A stretch of DNA of 64,000 nt from UBA8914 sp034002905 (GTDB lineage: Bacteria; Pseudomonadota; Alphaproteobacteria; UBA9219), in contig JAVEZQ010000009.1 of the NCBI GenBank assembly GCA_034002905.1, forward strand, positions 12,229 through 76,228. The letters run 5' to 3'. Position numbers and translations under genes: made by a program. This document shows positions 51,471-60,372 of the stretch, piece after piece. The stretch's first letter is position 1. Each line of letters opens with the position of its first letter. Below the pieces are notes generated by a model, which made no database searches, was not told where the DNA came from, and worked only from the letters and a program-made list of their open reading frames with translations.

Positions 51471-51500
51471 GTTTTTGTTATACAAAGTTAGGATTGTTTA

Positions 51501-52118
51501 ATGCCCAAATTAATTCTCGTCCGTCATGGCAATACCTTTGAAGCGGGGCAAACACCCACATGGGTTGGTGGCAGGACAGATATGCCCCTGACAGCCACTG
51601 GGGAAGAACAAGCCCAAGCTATCGCCAAAAGCATCACACAACTTTATGCGCCGATTAGTACGATTGCCTCTGGCCCCCTTAAGCGCACGCGTCGTGTGTC
51701 CGAGATTATCGCCACAGCAACCAATACCATTTTTATCGTCGATGAACGCCTGACAGAAATCGATTTCGGCAAATGGGAGAACAAAAGCAATCAGGAAATT
51801 GCCGCGCTTTATGGGCAAGAAATGTTGGACGACTGGAATATACGCGGCCTTTGGCCCGCTGAGATGAACTGGGTACCATCCGAAGACAAGCTGCTCAAAA
51901 ACGTTCATAACGTTCTGGAGGAACAGCACAGCAAACTCTTGCAACCCAACGCCCATCACCGCGTGATCGTAACCAGCAACGGTATTTTGCGCTTTGTCTT
52001 TAGCGCCGTCACGGGAACTAAACCCTCAGCTGAAGCCAAGGTCGGCACAGGTCATTACTGCGTTCTTGAACCGACCACAGAAGGATGGGCTATCGAAAAA
52101 TGGAATGCGCGCCCCTGA
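51501..52118 (+). CDS. Histidine phosphatase family protein
   Basis: The 205-residue protein of the phosphoglycerate-mutase-like superfamily has the RHG motif at residues 8-10 (LVRHGNTFEAG), the partner basic residue in ASGPLKRTRRVSEI and the FGKWENKS acid region. The late catalytic His appears in RVIVTSNGILRFV in altered form: the usual SH is SN, so phosphatase activity may be reduced. This differs from the phosphatase beside xerD. It follows kdsB by 30 bases and ends 17 bases from the convergent pyrD. Confidence 0.78.
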   Translation: MPKLILVRHGNTFEAGQTPTWVGGRTDMPLTATGEEQAQAIAKSITQLYAPISTIASGPLKRTRRVSEIIATATNTIFIVDERLTEIDFGKWENKSNQEIAALYGQEMLDDWNIRGLWPAEMNWVPSEDKLLKNVHNVLEEQHSKLLQPNAHHRVIVTSNGILRFVFSAVTGTKPSAEAKVGTGHYCVLEPTTEGWAIEKWNARP

Positions 52119-52135
52119 TAATTATAGACGCGTCT

Positions 52136-53263
52136 TTACTTTCGATGGTCCGCACCAACGGCTTCGGACACGCTCTTGAATCCATCCCGACGCAAAAGAG
52201 ACGCAAGCTCACGCTTCATGCGTTGAATAACCAGCGGCCCCTCATAGACCAGCGCCGTGTAAACTTGAACCAATGAGGCTCCGGCACGAATTTTCTTGTA
52301 CGCATCGGCACCAGATGACACGCCACCACAACCGATAAGCGGAATTTTACCTTCGGTCTTGGCATAGAAATCGGACAGAAGACGCGTTGACGGCCCGAAT
52401 AAAGCTGGCCCTGACAAACCACCCGACTCCTTCGCGATATTGTCCGGAATAGAGCTTGGCCGCGCCAAGGTTGTATTGGAAATAATCACGCCCTGAATCT
52501 TCGATGCCTTGACAACATCGGCAATGTCGTTGACTTGCGCTTCGTCCAAATCCGGCGCGATTTTAACAAGAACGGGCAACTTGGGCGCTATTTTGTCGCG
52601 CAAAGCTGTAACCTTGGTTATCAAATCCGCAATGAGTTCCCGCCGCTGCAAATCGCGCAAGCCGGGCGTGTTGGGGGACGAAACATTGATTGTCACATAA
52701 TCGGCATAGGCCGCCACTTTCTCAAAGCAGGCGACAAAATCAACAGCGTCTTCTTTTGTTTCTTTGTTCTTGCCGATATTAATGCCGACCGGATTATGTG
52801 TACGCTTTTCCTTTGCACGCCATTCTTTCATGCGCAGAGCAAAAACATCCACACCAACGCTGTTAAAGCCAAATCGGTTGATCAGGGCCTTCGCCTGTGG
52901 CGCACGAAACATGCGCGGACGCGGATTGCCATCTTGGGGTTGCGGCACAATCGTCCCAATCTCGATATGCCCAAAACCAAACCCCATCACCTCGTCCATG
53001 CGTGTTGCTTGTTTATCAAGACCCGCGGCAAGGCCCAGAGGATTGGGGAACTCGATGCCAAAAACCGTGCTTTTAAGGATTTCATCATCTGGACCGAAAA
53101 ACTGCGGCCCCATGCCATAGCCCAGCATTTTCATGGTCAGCTCATGGGCGTCTTCGGGGTCCATCATAAAAAGAAAGGGGCGAATTAACGGATAGGGATC
53201 CATGATTTTTTCAATTTTGCCCCAAAAATCAAGCTTGCGCATATTCATCATAGCACGTTTCAT
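52136..53263 (-). CDS. pyrD: Dihydroorotate dehydrogenase (quinone), class 2
   Basis: This membrane-associated FMN enzyme oxidises dihydroorotate to orotate with quinone in pyrimidine synthesis. The 375-residue protein has the class 2 amphipathic N-terminal helices, NPLGLAAGLDKQ, GFGHIEIGTIVPQPQ with P-R-M-F-R, NRFGFNSVGVD, the catalytic Ser in TINVSSPNTPGLRDLQ, and VKIAPDLDEAQ, IISNTT and CGGVSSGADA. The start at 53263 is supported by GGAG five bases upstream; internal ATGs at 53251 and 53203 are alternatives. Monocistronic as far as can be seen. Confidence 0.95.
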   Translation of the reverse strand: MKRAMMNMRKLDFWGKIEKIMDPYPLIRPFLFMMDPEDAHELTMKMLGYGMGPQFFGPDDEILKSTVFGIEFPNPLGLAAGLDKQATRMDEVMGFGFGHIEIGTIVPQPQDGNPRPRMFRAPQAKALINRFGFNSVGVDVFALRMKEWRAKEKRTHNPVGINIGKNKETKEDAVDFVACFEKVAAYADYVTINVSSPNTPGLRDLQRRELIADLITKVTALRDKIAPKLPVLVKIAPDLDEAQVNDIADVVKASKIQGVIISNTTLARPSSIPDNIAKESGGLSGPALFGPSTRLLSDFYAKTEGKIPLIGCGGVSSGADAYKKIRAGASLVQVYTALVYEGPLVIQRMKRELASLLRRDGFKSVSEAVGADHRK

Positions 53264-53511
53264 CCCCGCTCCGGTTGTATCCCAGTTTTGATTTTAATCT
53301 TCTAACACCACATCATACAATGACTTTTCGGCCTAACAATTGATCCTACTTTTTTGTGTGCATTGCACAAGGATAAAATGGCAAATTCTCAACTTAAAAT
53401 AGTTCTAAAAAACTGCATTATCCCTTCAAAAAGAGTTGCTTTCAAGACAGCGATTTGCAATAGATCCCCTTAATATAGTCAACAGAGCTATTGTACCAAG
53501 GATCAAGAATA

Positions 53512-53673
53512 ATGAACAACGATAAGAACAAAGAGAACAACAAACCAGGCTTTTCTGAAAACGGAAAACAAGAGGATCTACTCGGTGCGCCTCAGCATAA
53601 ATTCAAAAAAGGCAAAATGAGCAATGCGCTGGAAAAAGCTTTGAACGCTGTCGAAAAAATGGACAAGAACTAA
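53512..53673 (+). CDS. Small lysine-rich protein of unknown function
   Basis: The 53-residue product starts at 53512, nine bases after AAGGA; an in-frame ATG seven codons upstream is also open. It is rich in Lys, Asn and Glu, lacks a signal peptide, and has a probable helix at its C terminus (MSNALEKALNAVEKMDKN). Its codon use does not stand out. It lies just upstream of the S24 repressor but separated from it by that gene's promoter. Real coding status is likely but unproven. Confidence 0.45.
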   Translation: MNNDKNKENNKPGFSENGKQEDLLGAPQHKFKKGKMSNALEKALNAVEKMDKN

Positions 53674-53693
53674 CAATTCCTTCATATCAGGGA

Positions 53694-53730
53694 TTGATTT
53701 TGCTTTTTTGATAGGATACTATTCCTATCA
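53694..53730 (+). promoter_or_regulatory. Promoter and palindromic operator of the S24 repressor
   Basis: -35 TTGATT (53694-53699), 17 bases, -10 TACTAT (53717-53722). Perfect 8-base arms TGATAGGA (53709-53716) and TCCTATCA (53723-53730) flank the -10 exactly. The expected start site is at or next to the A of the ATG at 53730, so the mRNA is probably leaderless. Self-repression through this palindrome is the simplest reading. Confidence 0.65.
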
Positions 53731-54353
53731 TGCTTAATCACTCAGATATCTGGCGTGCCATCGACCGCCTTGCGGAACGACATGGCTTGTCGCCCTCCGG
53801 CTTAGCCCGCAAAGCGGGACTCAGCCCGACACTTTTCAACCCCAGCAAGCGGATCAATTCCGGTCGAAAACGGTGGCCGTCCACAGAAAGTGTGGCGGCA
53901 ATCTTGCAAGCGACAGGAAGCTCGCTGGATGATTTTGTCGCGATGGCTTCGCCAACCGCAACGCAGCACACCAGAATTCTACTTTTGGGTTTGGCCGAGG
54001 CCAATCAAAAAGGCTATTTCGACGACGAAGGTCGTCCTTTCCATGAAAGATGGGACGAGATGGGACTACCGGCTTCGACAGATCCGGATGCCTTTGCCCT
54101 TGAAATCAGCAACAGAAGTCTGGAGCCCATTTACAAGGAGGGAGACCGCATTATTCTCTCCCCTGGGGAAAAACCGCGTCGTGGAGACCGCGTTGCTGCT
54201 CGGACAAAAGAAGGTGAAATCCTCATCAAACAACTTGGCCGCGAAGGGGCACAGAAGATCGAGCTTATATCGCTCAATCCCGATTATCCGCCCCTCACGC
54301 TCGCGCGCAAAGATGTGGTGTGGCTTTACAGGATTACATGGGCAAGTCAGTAA
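53730..54353 (+). CDS. XRE/LexA-like transcriptional regulator with S24 peptidase domain
   Basis: The 207-residue protein has an N-terminal helix-turn-helix (RLAERHGLSPSGLARKAGLS) and a C-terminal LexA/UmuD-like S24 domain with Ser130 in the NRSLEPIYKEGD loop and Lys167 in GEILIKQLG, the normal 37-residue Ser-Lys spacing. No Ala-Gly type cleavage site was found between the domains, so self-cleavage is doubtful. This family is common in alphaproteobacterial chromosomes outside prophages. A palindrome covers its own promoter and no ribosome binding site lies at the usual distance. lysS follows after 112 bases. Confidence 0.82.
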   Translation: MLNHSDIWRAIDRLAERHGLSPSGLARKAGLSPTLFNPSKRINSGRKRWPSTESVAAILQATGSSLDDFVAMASPTATQHTRILLLGLAEANQKGYFDDEGRPFHERWDEMGLPASTDPDAFALEISNRSLEPIYKEGDRIILSPGEKPRRGDRVAARTKEGEILIKQLGREGAQKIELISLNPDYPPLTLARKDVVWLYRITWASQ

Positions 54354-54465
54354 CCGTCCGTTCGTGGCTCTGTCCCTTCTCCACCCAATGATTTTTCCCG
54401 TCGTCCTTTATCCGGATCAAGCTTTGGCTTGCTCTCCTTACTCGATAGAAATATAGGATCCAACC

Positions 54466-55965
54466 ATGACACAAGAAGAAACCACGCAAGAGGCCCCTGA
54501 AAGCGAAAGGGCCCGACGCATCAGCCGCCTTGAGCAATTGACCGAACAATTCGGCAACCCGTTCCATATCACGAGCTTTAGCAAGACTCACAGTGCCGCT
54601 GCGATCAAGGAACAGTTTGCCGCTTTGGAAAACGGCCAAAAGACGGATACAACCGTTCATGTGGCGGGACGCATTATGTCCATCCGCAACAACGGCATGT
54701 TTATCGATATGCTGGACGACAGCGATCGCCTTCAAATCTTTCACAACATCAAAGAAGTTTCCGAAACGACAAAGTCGCTCCTCTCCCTTCTAGATCTGGG
54801 CGACATTATCGGCGTCAAGGGCGTTGTCCGTCGGACGCCGCGCGGTGAAATCACGGTTGATGCCGAAGATCTTGTTGTTCTTTCCAAAGCACTGGAACCG
54901 CCGCCCGAAAAGTTCCATGGTCTCAAGGATACTGATTTTCGCTTCCGTCACAGGGAACAGGATATCGCGACATCCATGCAGGCTCGCGAAACCCTGCGCA
55001 ACCGTTTTCGTATGCTGGCCGCCATCCGGTCCTATCTGAATGATCAGGGTTTCCTTGAAGTCGAAACCCCCATGATGCATGTCGTTGCGGGCGGCGCCAT
55101 TGCGAGACCGTTTGTCACGCATCATCTGGCATTGGATATCCCGCTTTACATGCGCATTGCGCCGGAACTTCATCTCAAAAGAATAGTAATCGGCGGTTTG
55201 TCGGAAAAAATTTATGAAATCAATCGTTGTTTCCGCAATGAGGGATTGAGCCCCAAGCATAATCCCGAATTCACGTCAGTTGAAATCTATCAGGCCTATG
55301 TCGACTTCACAAAAATGATCGAGCTTACGGAAGCCATTGCCCAACATGTGTCCATGACGCTTCATGGCACGACAAAGGTCACCTATGGCGAACATCAGAT
55401 CGATTTTGCTGGTCCATGGCCCCGCAAAACGATGGTCGGCCTCATTGAAGAGCATACAGGCCTAGATCTCTATGCCCATACGGACCCCGTCGCTGCACGC
55501 GCCAAAGCCAAAGAAATCGGCGTCCATGTCGAAGAAGGCGTTTCGTGGGGACAGGTTGTCGAAGCCGTCTTTGGCGAGAAAGTCGAAAGCAAGCTCATTC
55601 AACCAACTCATGTGATTGACATGCCCAAAGAGGTCTCCCCTCTTGCCAAAGCTTGGCCCGACCGTCCACAGGTCGCCCAGCGTTTCGAAACTTATGTCAA
55701 CGGATGGGAAATGGCCAATGCCTTTAGCGAGCTGAACGATCCACGCGAGCAGAAGGCCCGTTTCCTTGAGCAAGCCGAACAAAAGCGCGGGCCCGACGAC
55801 CCACCTCATCCGATTGACGATGATTTTATCAAGGCTTTGTCGTTTGGCATGCCGCCGATGGGAGGGCTTGGAATCGGAATTGACCGTCTGGCCATGATCA
55901 TGACCAACAGCACCTCAATCCGCGAGGTGATTGCCTTCCCAACCATGCGGCCTATCGAAAAATAA
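54466..55965 (+). CDS. lysS: Lysyl-tRNA synthetase, class II
   Basis: The enzyme charges tRNA-Lys. The 499-residue protein has the N-terminal OB-fold anticodon-binding domain (VAGRIMSIRNNGMFIDM), motif 1 near FLEVETPMMH, motif 2 CFRNEGLSPKHNPEFTSVE and motif 3 GGLGIGIDRLAM with the ATP-binding Arg. The class II form contrasts with the class I LysRS seen in many alphaproteobacteria, so it is a useful marker for the lineage. A strong terminator follows directly. Confidence 0.96.
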   Translation: MTQEETTQEAPESERARRISRLEQLTEQFGNPFHITSFSKTHSAAAIKEQFAALENGQKTDTTVHVAGRIMSIRNNGMFIDMLDDSDRLQIFHNIKEVSETTKSLLSLLDLGDIIGVKGVVRRTPRGEITVDAEDLVVLSKALEPPPEKFHGLKDTDFRFRHREQDIATSMQARETLRNRFRMLAAIRSYLNDQGFLEVETPMMHVVAGGAIARPFVTHHLALDIPLYMRIAPELHLKRIVIGGLSEKIYEINRCFRNEGLSPKHNPEFTSVEIYQAYVDFTKMIELTEAIAQHVSMTLHGTTKVTYGEHQIDFAGPWPRKTMVGLIEEHTGLDLYAHTDPVAARAKAKEIGVHVEEGVSWGQVVEAVFGEKVESKLIQPTHVIDMPKEVSPLAKAWPDRPQVAQRFETYVNGWEMANAFSELNDPREQKARFLEQAEQKRGPDDPPHPIDDDFIKALSFGMPPMGGLGIGIDRLAMIMTNSTSIREVIAFPTMRPIEK

Positions 55966-55987
55966 CAAAGGCCCCTCAAACGCGAAA

Positions 55988-56019
55988 GGAGCGGATAATT
56001 CTATCCGCCTCCTTTTTTT
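55988..56019 (+). terminator. lysS terminator
   Basis: GGAGCGGATA (55988-55997) with TATCCG and CCTCC (56002-56012), loop ATTC, one bulged C, then seven T. Ideal rho-independent form, 23 bases after the stop. Confidence 0.85.
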
Positions 56020-56035
56020 GCCTATTTTTTTCTAT

Positions 56036-56542
56036 TTACTGAATGCCTTTGTTCTTGCGCACCGCCTCGATCGGCGCCATCGTGGCCACATCGGGCCCCC
56101 AAATTGCGTCAAGTTGCTTCAGCCCTTCTCGCAAAACATCTAGTCGAGCTTCTTGTCGTGATTTTATGAAAATAGAGATGGCTGGCGGCACGGTGAAGAG
56201 AATCAAGTGACCTATTCCTGCAGAACCTAACATGATAACCCATGAATAGGGGTCGCGAATAATCCGCATCGCGACATCCATGCTCTGCCCGTTTGTCCAC
56301 AGATCAATCCAGAATGGCAAAACACCTGCAAAATTTAAATAACCGATCGTGGCCAAACCTGATCGCTTTTCATCTGCATCAGTGGCAAGTGCAACAAGGG
56401 TTGGTATAAGGCCGAGGCCGACCAAAAGGGTTGGTATCCCAAAGGGGATAAAGCACCCAACGAGAGTCATAAACAAGATCAGCTTGAAACCACCCGCTTT
56501 CTTGGATGCCTTTTCGGCTTTTTGTGCTGCGTTTTTTGACAT
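56036..56542 (-). CDS. Small multi-pass membrane protein, partner of the pseudokinase
   Basis: The 168-residue protein has a Lys/Ala-rich cytosolic N terminus, two closely spaced hydrophobic helices at about 19-52 (GFKLILFMTLVGCFIPFG and TLLVGLGLIPTLVALA) and a third at about 100-125 (YSWVIMLGSAGIGHLILFTVP), followed by a charged helical tail. No family was recognised. It starts nine bases after the pseudokinase stop on the same strand, so the two are almost surely cotranscribed and probably meet in the inner membrane. Confidence 0.65.
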   Translation of the reverse strand: MSKNAAQKAEKASKKAGGFKLILFMTLVGCFIPFGIPTLLVGLGLIPTLVALATDADEKRSGLATIGYLNFAGVLPFWIDLWTNGQSMDVAMRIIRDPYSWVIMLGSAGIGHLILFTVPPAISIFIKSRQEARLDVLREGLKQLDAIWGPDVATMAPIEAVRKNKGIQ

Positions 56543-56551
56543 TTGCCCCCT

Positions 56552-58570
56552 CTATCCCAACGCGCTAAGCGCTGCACGCGCCAAAGTCATCGTGATAAAA
56601 ATGATGGCCAAAAGGCTTGCGATTGAAGCGGCAACCGGCCGTCCATATTCCACGGCCATTTTGTTTGCATCCGTCATCTCCTGCTGAATAGAAGCAATTT
56701 CCCTTTGTATCTTCAGATACATCAAACGCGCCTCAAGAAAGTCCTGCTCATCGCCGGTCACACGTGCCGGATCATCGATAAGACGTAAAAGCTGTGATAA
56801 GGCCCCCTTGGTTGCTGCCTCAGCGGCCTGCCTGCGGATCTTATCCTGAAATGGCTTGCTTAAATAGCGTGCAATACACGGCTCGAGAAGGGGCATCAGC
56901 CAAGCTGCCACGCGTGGCAAGCGTTCGGGGCCATACCGGTATTGCATCTCTCCGTAAAGCGACAAAAGAGCTAGGCCGCGCCGCAAGGGCGTTTCTGATG
57001 GCCCCATGGCCACAAAGATCGCTTCGCTACGCCTCTCTCTGGCAACAATATAGGCGGCCATATGCCGGTCCATCGGCTCGGATGGATGAGATCCCGTTAC
57101 AGCCACCTGCTCCAAAACTGGGAGTATATGCCGTGTTGAGAGCACACAATACGATCGCAGCATAGGGCTAAGACACGGTATATAAGGATTGATCTCATAA
57201 AGAACCCGTTCCAAACCTTCGCCATACGCGCCACGCTCCAGCAATGAGTGCATGCGCTCCATCTGCTGAGCCATGGGCACATAATCAACCTTGGACTCTC
57301 GCTGCATATTCACCCAAAGAGTCACAAACTTACCGGATATAATTTCGCTTAAGATCTGCAACGTCTCTCGCGCCGCCAAAGAATGAGCCAGCAAGGTCGA
57401 AATACCCCACGGCGTCACCGAAAGGTTGCGGTAGCGAATGGGGGACGCGTTGTCCAAAACAATACAAACCTTGGCGACAAGCTGATCCTGATAATGTGCA
57501 TGCTTGCCACCGCCGTCACGCGTACTTTCGATTATCTCGGCAATATCTTTGGCCTTTACAGTGTCCGCGAGCGAACGTGTAAGCCACTTCTCCAAGGTGC
57601 CATTTTCAATGAGCTTAACTGACTCTGCGACATTGTCAGCCATCCCTTTGGCAAGGGTTTTTGCCTGCCAGTATGTTTTTCCTCCCACTTCAATATGGCG
57701 CGAAGCCTTGCGTGCGGCATCAGAGCTTTTCGAAGTAATTTTGCGGCCACCTAGCCATTGTTCCATGTCTGCGGCATCCCAACGATGATGGGGATCGTCG
57801 GTAAGCAACCCGCGCAACAATTCGATTTGTTTTGAAGATAGGCGTTTAGAACCGGTCGCTGCGTTAAAGGACCCTTTCTCCATTTTGTGCCGGATGATGG
57901 TATCGTCATCCATCCCGCGAAAAGGATTGACCCCCGTTATGATCATGGCAAGCGTCATGCCAAAAGCATAACAATCATCAACATGTGTGCCGGTCCCGCG
58001 AGCCAAAGGCTGGCACATACCCCGTTCGATTGTCTCAAAAGCAATCGGCTGGCCAACACCCGCCGGACAAGAGAGGGCTTCGCCAAACTGCGGCGGCGTT
58101 GATCCCCCTGCTCGCCAGAATATATTGGTAGGACGGATTCCCCCATGCATGAACCCTATGCGCTGGAACTCCAATAATGCCTTCACCATGGGAATAATGA
58201 AAAGCTGATTCAACACATCTTCCGATACAGGAGAATGCACATCATCCAGACTTGTCCAATATCTTTCGGACATTGGCTTTTCATAAACCAGCGTAAAATA
58301 CGAAGCGTTTTGCGCTGGCCATGGCACAACGCCTCCCTCCCGCAGGCGAAAATTGCTGCCTGTATCAACCGTGCGCATGGATTGGACAAACTCGATGCGG
58401 GGCAAGTATTCACGTGAACAAATAATCGCAAACATATCTTGCGTTAAGTCACTTTTCATACTCGCGGCATAGGCTGCACCGCCCGGACTATTGAGTTCAG
58501 GCAAAGGTTTATCCATGAGGATCTGGAATCTTCCATCCAGACTTAAAGCATTTTGTTGTGTTTCGCTCAT
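56552..58570 (-). CDS. Membrane-anchored pseudokinase (Ser/Thr kinase fold)
   Basis: The 672-residue protein (start at 58570; TTG at 58630 also open) has a kinase-like domain in residues 1-300. The activation-loop scaffold is kept: DDCYAFGMTLAMIITG matches subdomain IX, and PHHRWDAADMEQWL matches subdomain XI. The catalytic residues are not kept. The HRDxKPxN loop reads HGGIRPTN (142-149), DFG reads FGE (162-164), and no VAIK lysine is seen around FAIICSRE. The middle (300-640) is helical and unassigned, and one C-terminal helix at about 648-670 anchors it. It probably acts as a signalling scaffold or allosteric sensor. Confidence 0.7.
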   Translation of the reverse strand: MSETQQNALSLDGRFQILMDKPLPELNSPGGAAYAASMKSDLTQDMFAIICSREYLPRIEFVQSMRTVDTGSNFRLREGGVVPWPAQNASYFTLVYEKPMSERYWTSLDDVHSPVSEDVLNQLFIIPMVKALLEFQRIGFMHGGIRPTNIFWRAGGSTPPQFGEALSCPAGVGQPIAFETIERGMCQPLARGTGTHVDDCYAFGMTLAMIITGVNPFRGMDDDTIIRHKMEKGSFNAATGSKRLSSKQIELLRGLLTDDPHHRWDAADMEQWLGGRKITSKSSDAARKASRHIEVGGKTYWQAKTLAKGMADNVAESVKLIENGTLEKWLTRSLADTVKAKDIAEIIESTRDGGGKHAHYQDQLVAKVCIVLDNASPIRYRNLSVTPWGISTLLAHSLAARETLQILSEIISGKFVTLWVNMQRESKVDYVPMAQQMERMHSLLERGAYGEGLERVLYEINPYIPCLSPMLRSYCVLSTRHILPVLEQVAVTGSHPSEPMDRHMAAYIVARERRSEAIFVAMGPSETPLRRGLALLSLYGEMQYRYGPERLPRVAAWLMPLLEPCIARYLSKPFQDKIRRQAAEAATKGALSQLLRLIDDPARVTGDEQDFLEARLMYLKIQREIASIQQEMTDANKMAVEYGRPVAASIASLLAIIFITMTLARAALSALG

Positions 58571-58956
58571 CTTGCGCGGATCAAGGGGTGGTTTTTCATC
58601 CCCCCATCCTACGCAGCCAATTGAAAACAAAGCCTTAATCCATTCGCCTTAAAAACGATGAAGCTCTTCCCCCTCCCTGTTGGGCGCTGTATGGTTTTTT
58701 TATTGTTATTCAGGGCATTAATAGGGAAAGCCGGAAGGGTCCCACGACCCTGACGGCGCAGCAAAAAAAAACAACGCTTCCGCAAACAAAAAAGATATCG
58801 CGCCAACACGTCCCTGCCTTGGCAGGAAAGCCCAGAGAGGTCCTACTCATGAAACGGTTGTAGTAACGCCCCGCCCCCTGTAAATTGTCCTTGCCTATTC
58901 TGGCTTTCTTATCTTTCGTGCATCACTCTTCTTGGTACAAACTGGGGATCTTTCCA
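58571..58956 (+). other. Gap with a structured candidate leader upstream of the chemoreceptor gene
   Basis: No gene was found in these 386 bases apart from a four-codon ORF (M-K-R-L) at 58849. A compact stem lies at 58730-58757: GCCG/CGGC, a symmetric G-A/G-A tandem mismatch, AGGGT/ACCCT, loop CCCACG. A second hairpin CCTGCC/GGCAGG lies at 58813-58826 with a T-T loop. A run of nine A follows the first stem. This could be a structured 5' RNA of the chemoreceptor mRNA or an independent small RNA; no known riboswitch consensus was matched. Confidence 0.4.
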
Positions 58957-60372
58957 ATGTCGTTCTCACTCATGAAACGCAATGCGCCTGTTGTTGAAAC
59001 TCGTAGCCTTTATCCTTCACCCCTGCCCAATGATGATATGAATTGCAAAGACCTTGTCGAATCCATTGCCGATTTGGCGATTTGCACGAATTATGATCCC
59101 TTTTTAAAAGAGCCGCTGTCTCGATCCAAAAAAGTCCTCAAACCTGTGTCGCAAGCCTTAAAACACAAGGCTTTTTCTATGTTAGACACTATCGTCAATA
59201 TCTGGGTTGAGCAAACGCGCCCGCTCCTGATGTTGACCGAAATGACCAACGCTATGCGCGATCTAGGCAAACGAAGCCAGAGCATGGCCGCCGCATCGGA
59301 AGAGATGATGGCCTCCATCCGCGAAGTCGGACGATCCGCCGAAGTTGTTTCCCAAGATGCACAAAATGTCAAAATCGAGTTGTCGAAAAGCATTGGCTCC
59401 GTTAACAACGCCCTAACCTCGATGGAAGGTATCTCGTCTGCCTTTAATAGCCTCACCGACAAAGTCCAAACCCTCAACAGCGCATCAGAACAAATCGCTG
59501 CCATTCTCAAAACTATTGAAACTATCGCCAGCCAAACAAACCTGCTCGCGCTTAACGCGACCATCGAAGCAGCACGCGCAGGAGATGCCGGAAAAGGTTT
59601 TGCCGTTGTTGCTGGCGAGGTCAAAAGTTTGGCCAAGCAAACATCAGGCGCCACGGATGATATTCGTCATCGCATCGCTGTGCTTCAAGAAGGCATGACC
59701 GACATGCTTGCCTCTATGACAGATGGTCAGGAACGCGTTAATCAGGGGCGCTCCGTTATCGAGTCCGTAAGCCAAAGCATTCATTCCGTAGGCCAAAACG
59801 TCGATTCGGTAACAGGTAAAATGGTTGAAGTCACCTCAACCGTCAAAGAACAAGCGACGGTTGTTGGGGAAGTCACAAACAATATCTCAATCATCGCCGA
59901 TATGAGCCAGACAGTTCTAGGCTATTGCGGCTCGGTCACTGATGGTGTTCAAAAAGCAAGCATTCACGTCCAGAAAGGCCTTGAAGAAGCAACCAAGGCT
60001 CTTGACACATCCATGCTTATTCTTGCAACCAAGGCTGATCATGCCTCCTTTAAAAAGCGCGTGATTGACGTGCTTGTCGGCACAACACAAACAAGATCCG
60101 AGGAACTCGCCGATCATCATACGTGTCGTCTCGGTAAATGGTATGAAGCGCAAAAAGATCCACGCATAACCCAACTCCCCTCTTTCTCGAAACTGTCCGA
60201 GCCGCATCAACGCGTTCACCACCACGGCAAACAAGCTCTTCACTTCCACCACAACGATGATCCCATCGCCGCGCTTGAACACGCTAAACTTCTCGATGAC
60301 GCATCAGGAGAAGTGATCACTTTGCTGGATCAGATTCATGGTGAACTCGTCAGGCAAGAAGGAGGGGAATAA
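58957..60372 (+). CDS. Soluble methyl-accepting chemotaxis protein with CZB domain
   Basis: The 471-residue receptor has no membrane helix or periplasmic domain, so it is cytosolic. The signalling hairpin tip appears in IASQTNLLALNATIEAARAG with DAGKGFAVVAGEVKSLA, flanked by long coiled-coil helices. The C-terminal CZB zinc-binding domain carries the signature DHHTCRLGKWYE (His388, Cys390) and later His residues in HHHGKQALHFHHND. CZB receptors elsewhere sense zinc or hypochlorite; that is inference here. Start at 58957, eight bases after GGGGA. Confidence 0.9.
   Translation: MSFSLMKRNAPVVETRSLYPSPLPNDDMNCKDLVESIADLAICTNYDPFLKEPLSRSKKVLKPVSQALKHKAFSMLDTIVNIWVEQTRPLLMLTEMTNAMRDLGKRSQSMAAASEEMMASIREVGRSAEVVSQDAQNVKIELSKSIGSVNNALTSMEGISSAFNSLTDKVQTLNSASEQIAAILKTIETIASQTNLLALNATIEAARAGDAGKGFAVVAGEVKSLAKQTSGATDDIRHRIAVLQEGMTDMLASMTDGQERVNQGRSVIESVSQSIHSVGQNVDSVTGKMVEVTSTVKEQATVVGEVTNNISIIADMSQTVLGYCGSVTDGVQKASIHVQKGLEEATKALDTSMLILATKADHASFKKRVIDVLVGTTQTRSEELADHHTCRLGKWYEAQKDPRITQLPSFSKLSEPHQRVHHHGKQALHFHHNDDPIAALEHAKLLDDASGEVITLLDQIHGELVRQEGGE

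Noticed and set aside
58700..58860. Cyclic-di-GMP or other known riboswitch before the chemoreceptor gene
   Set aside because: The conserved core sequences of the classes I know are not present; only generic hairpins are seen.
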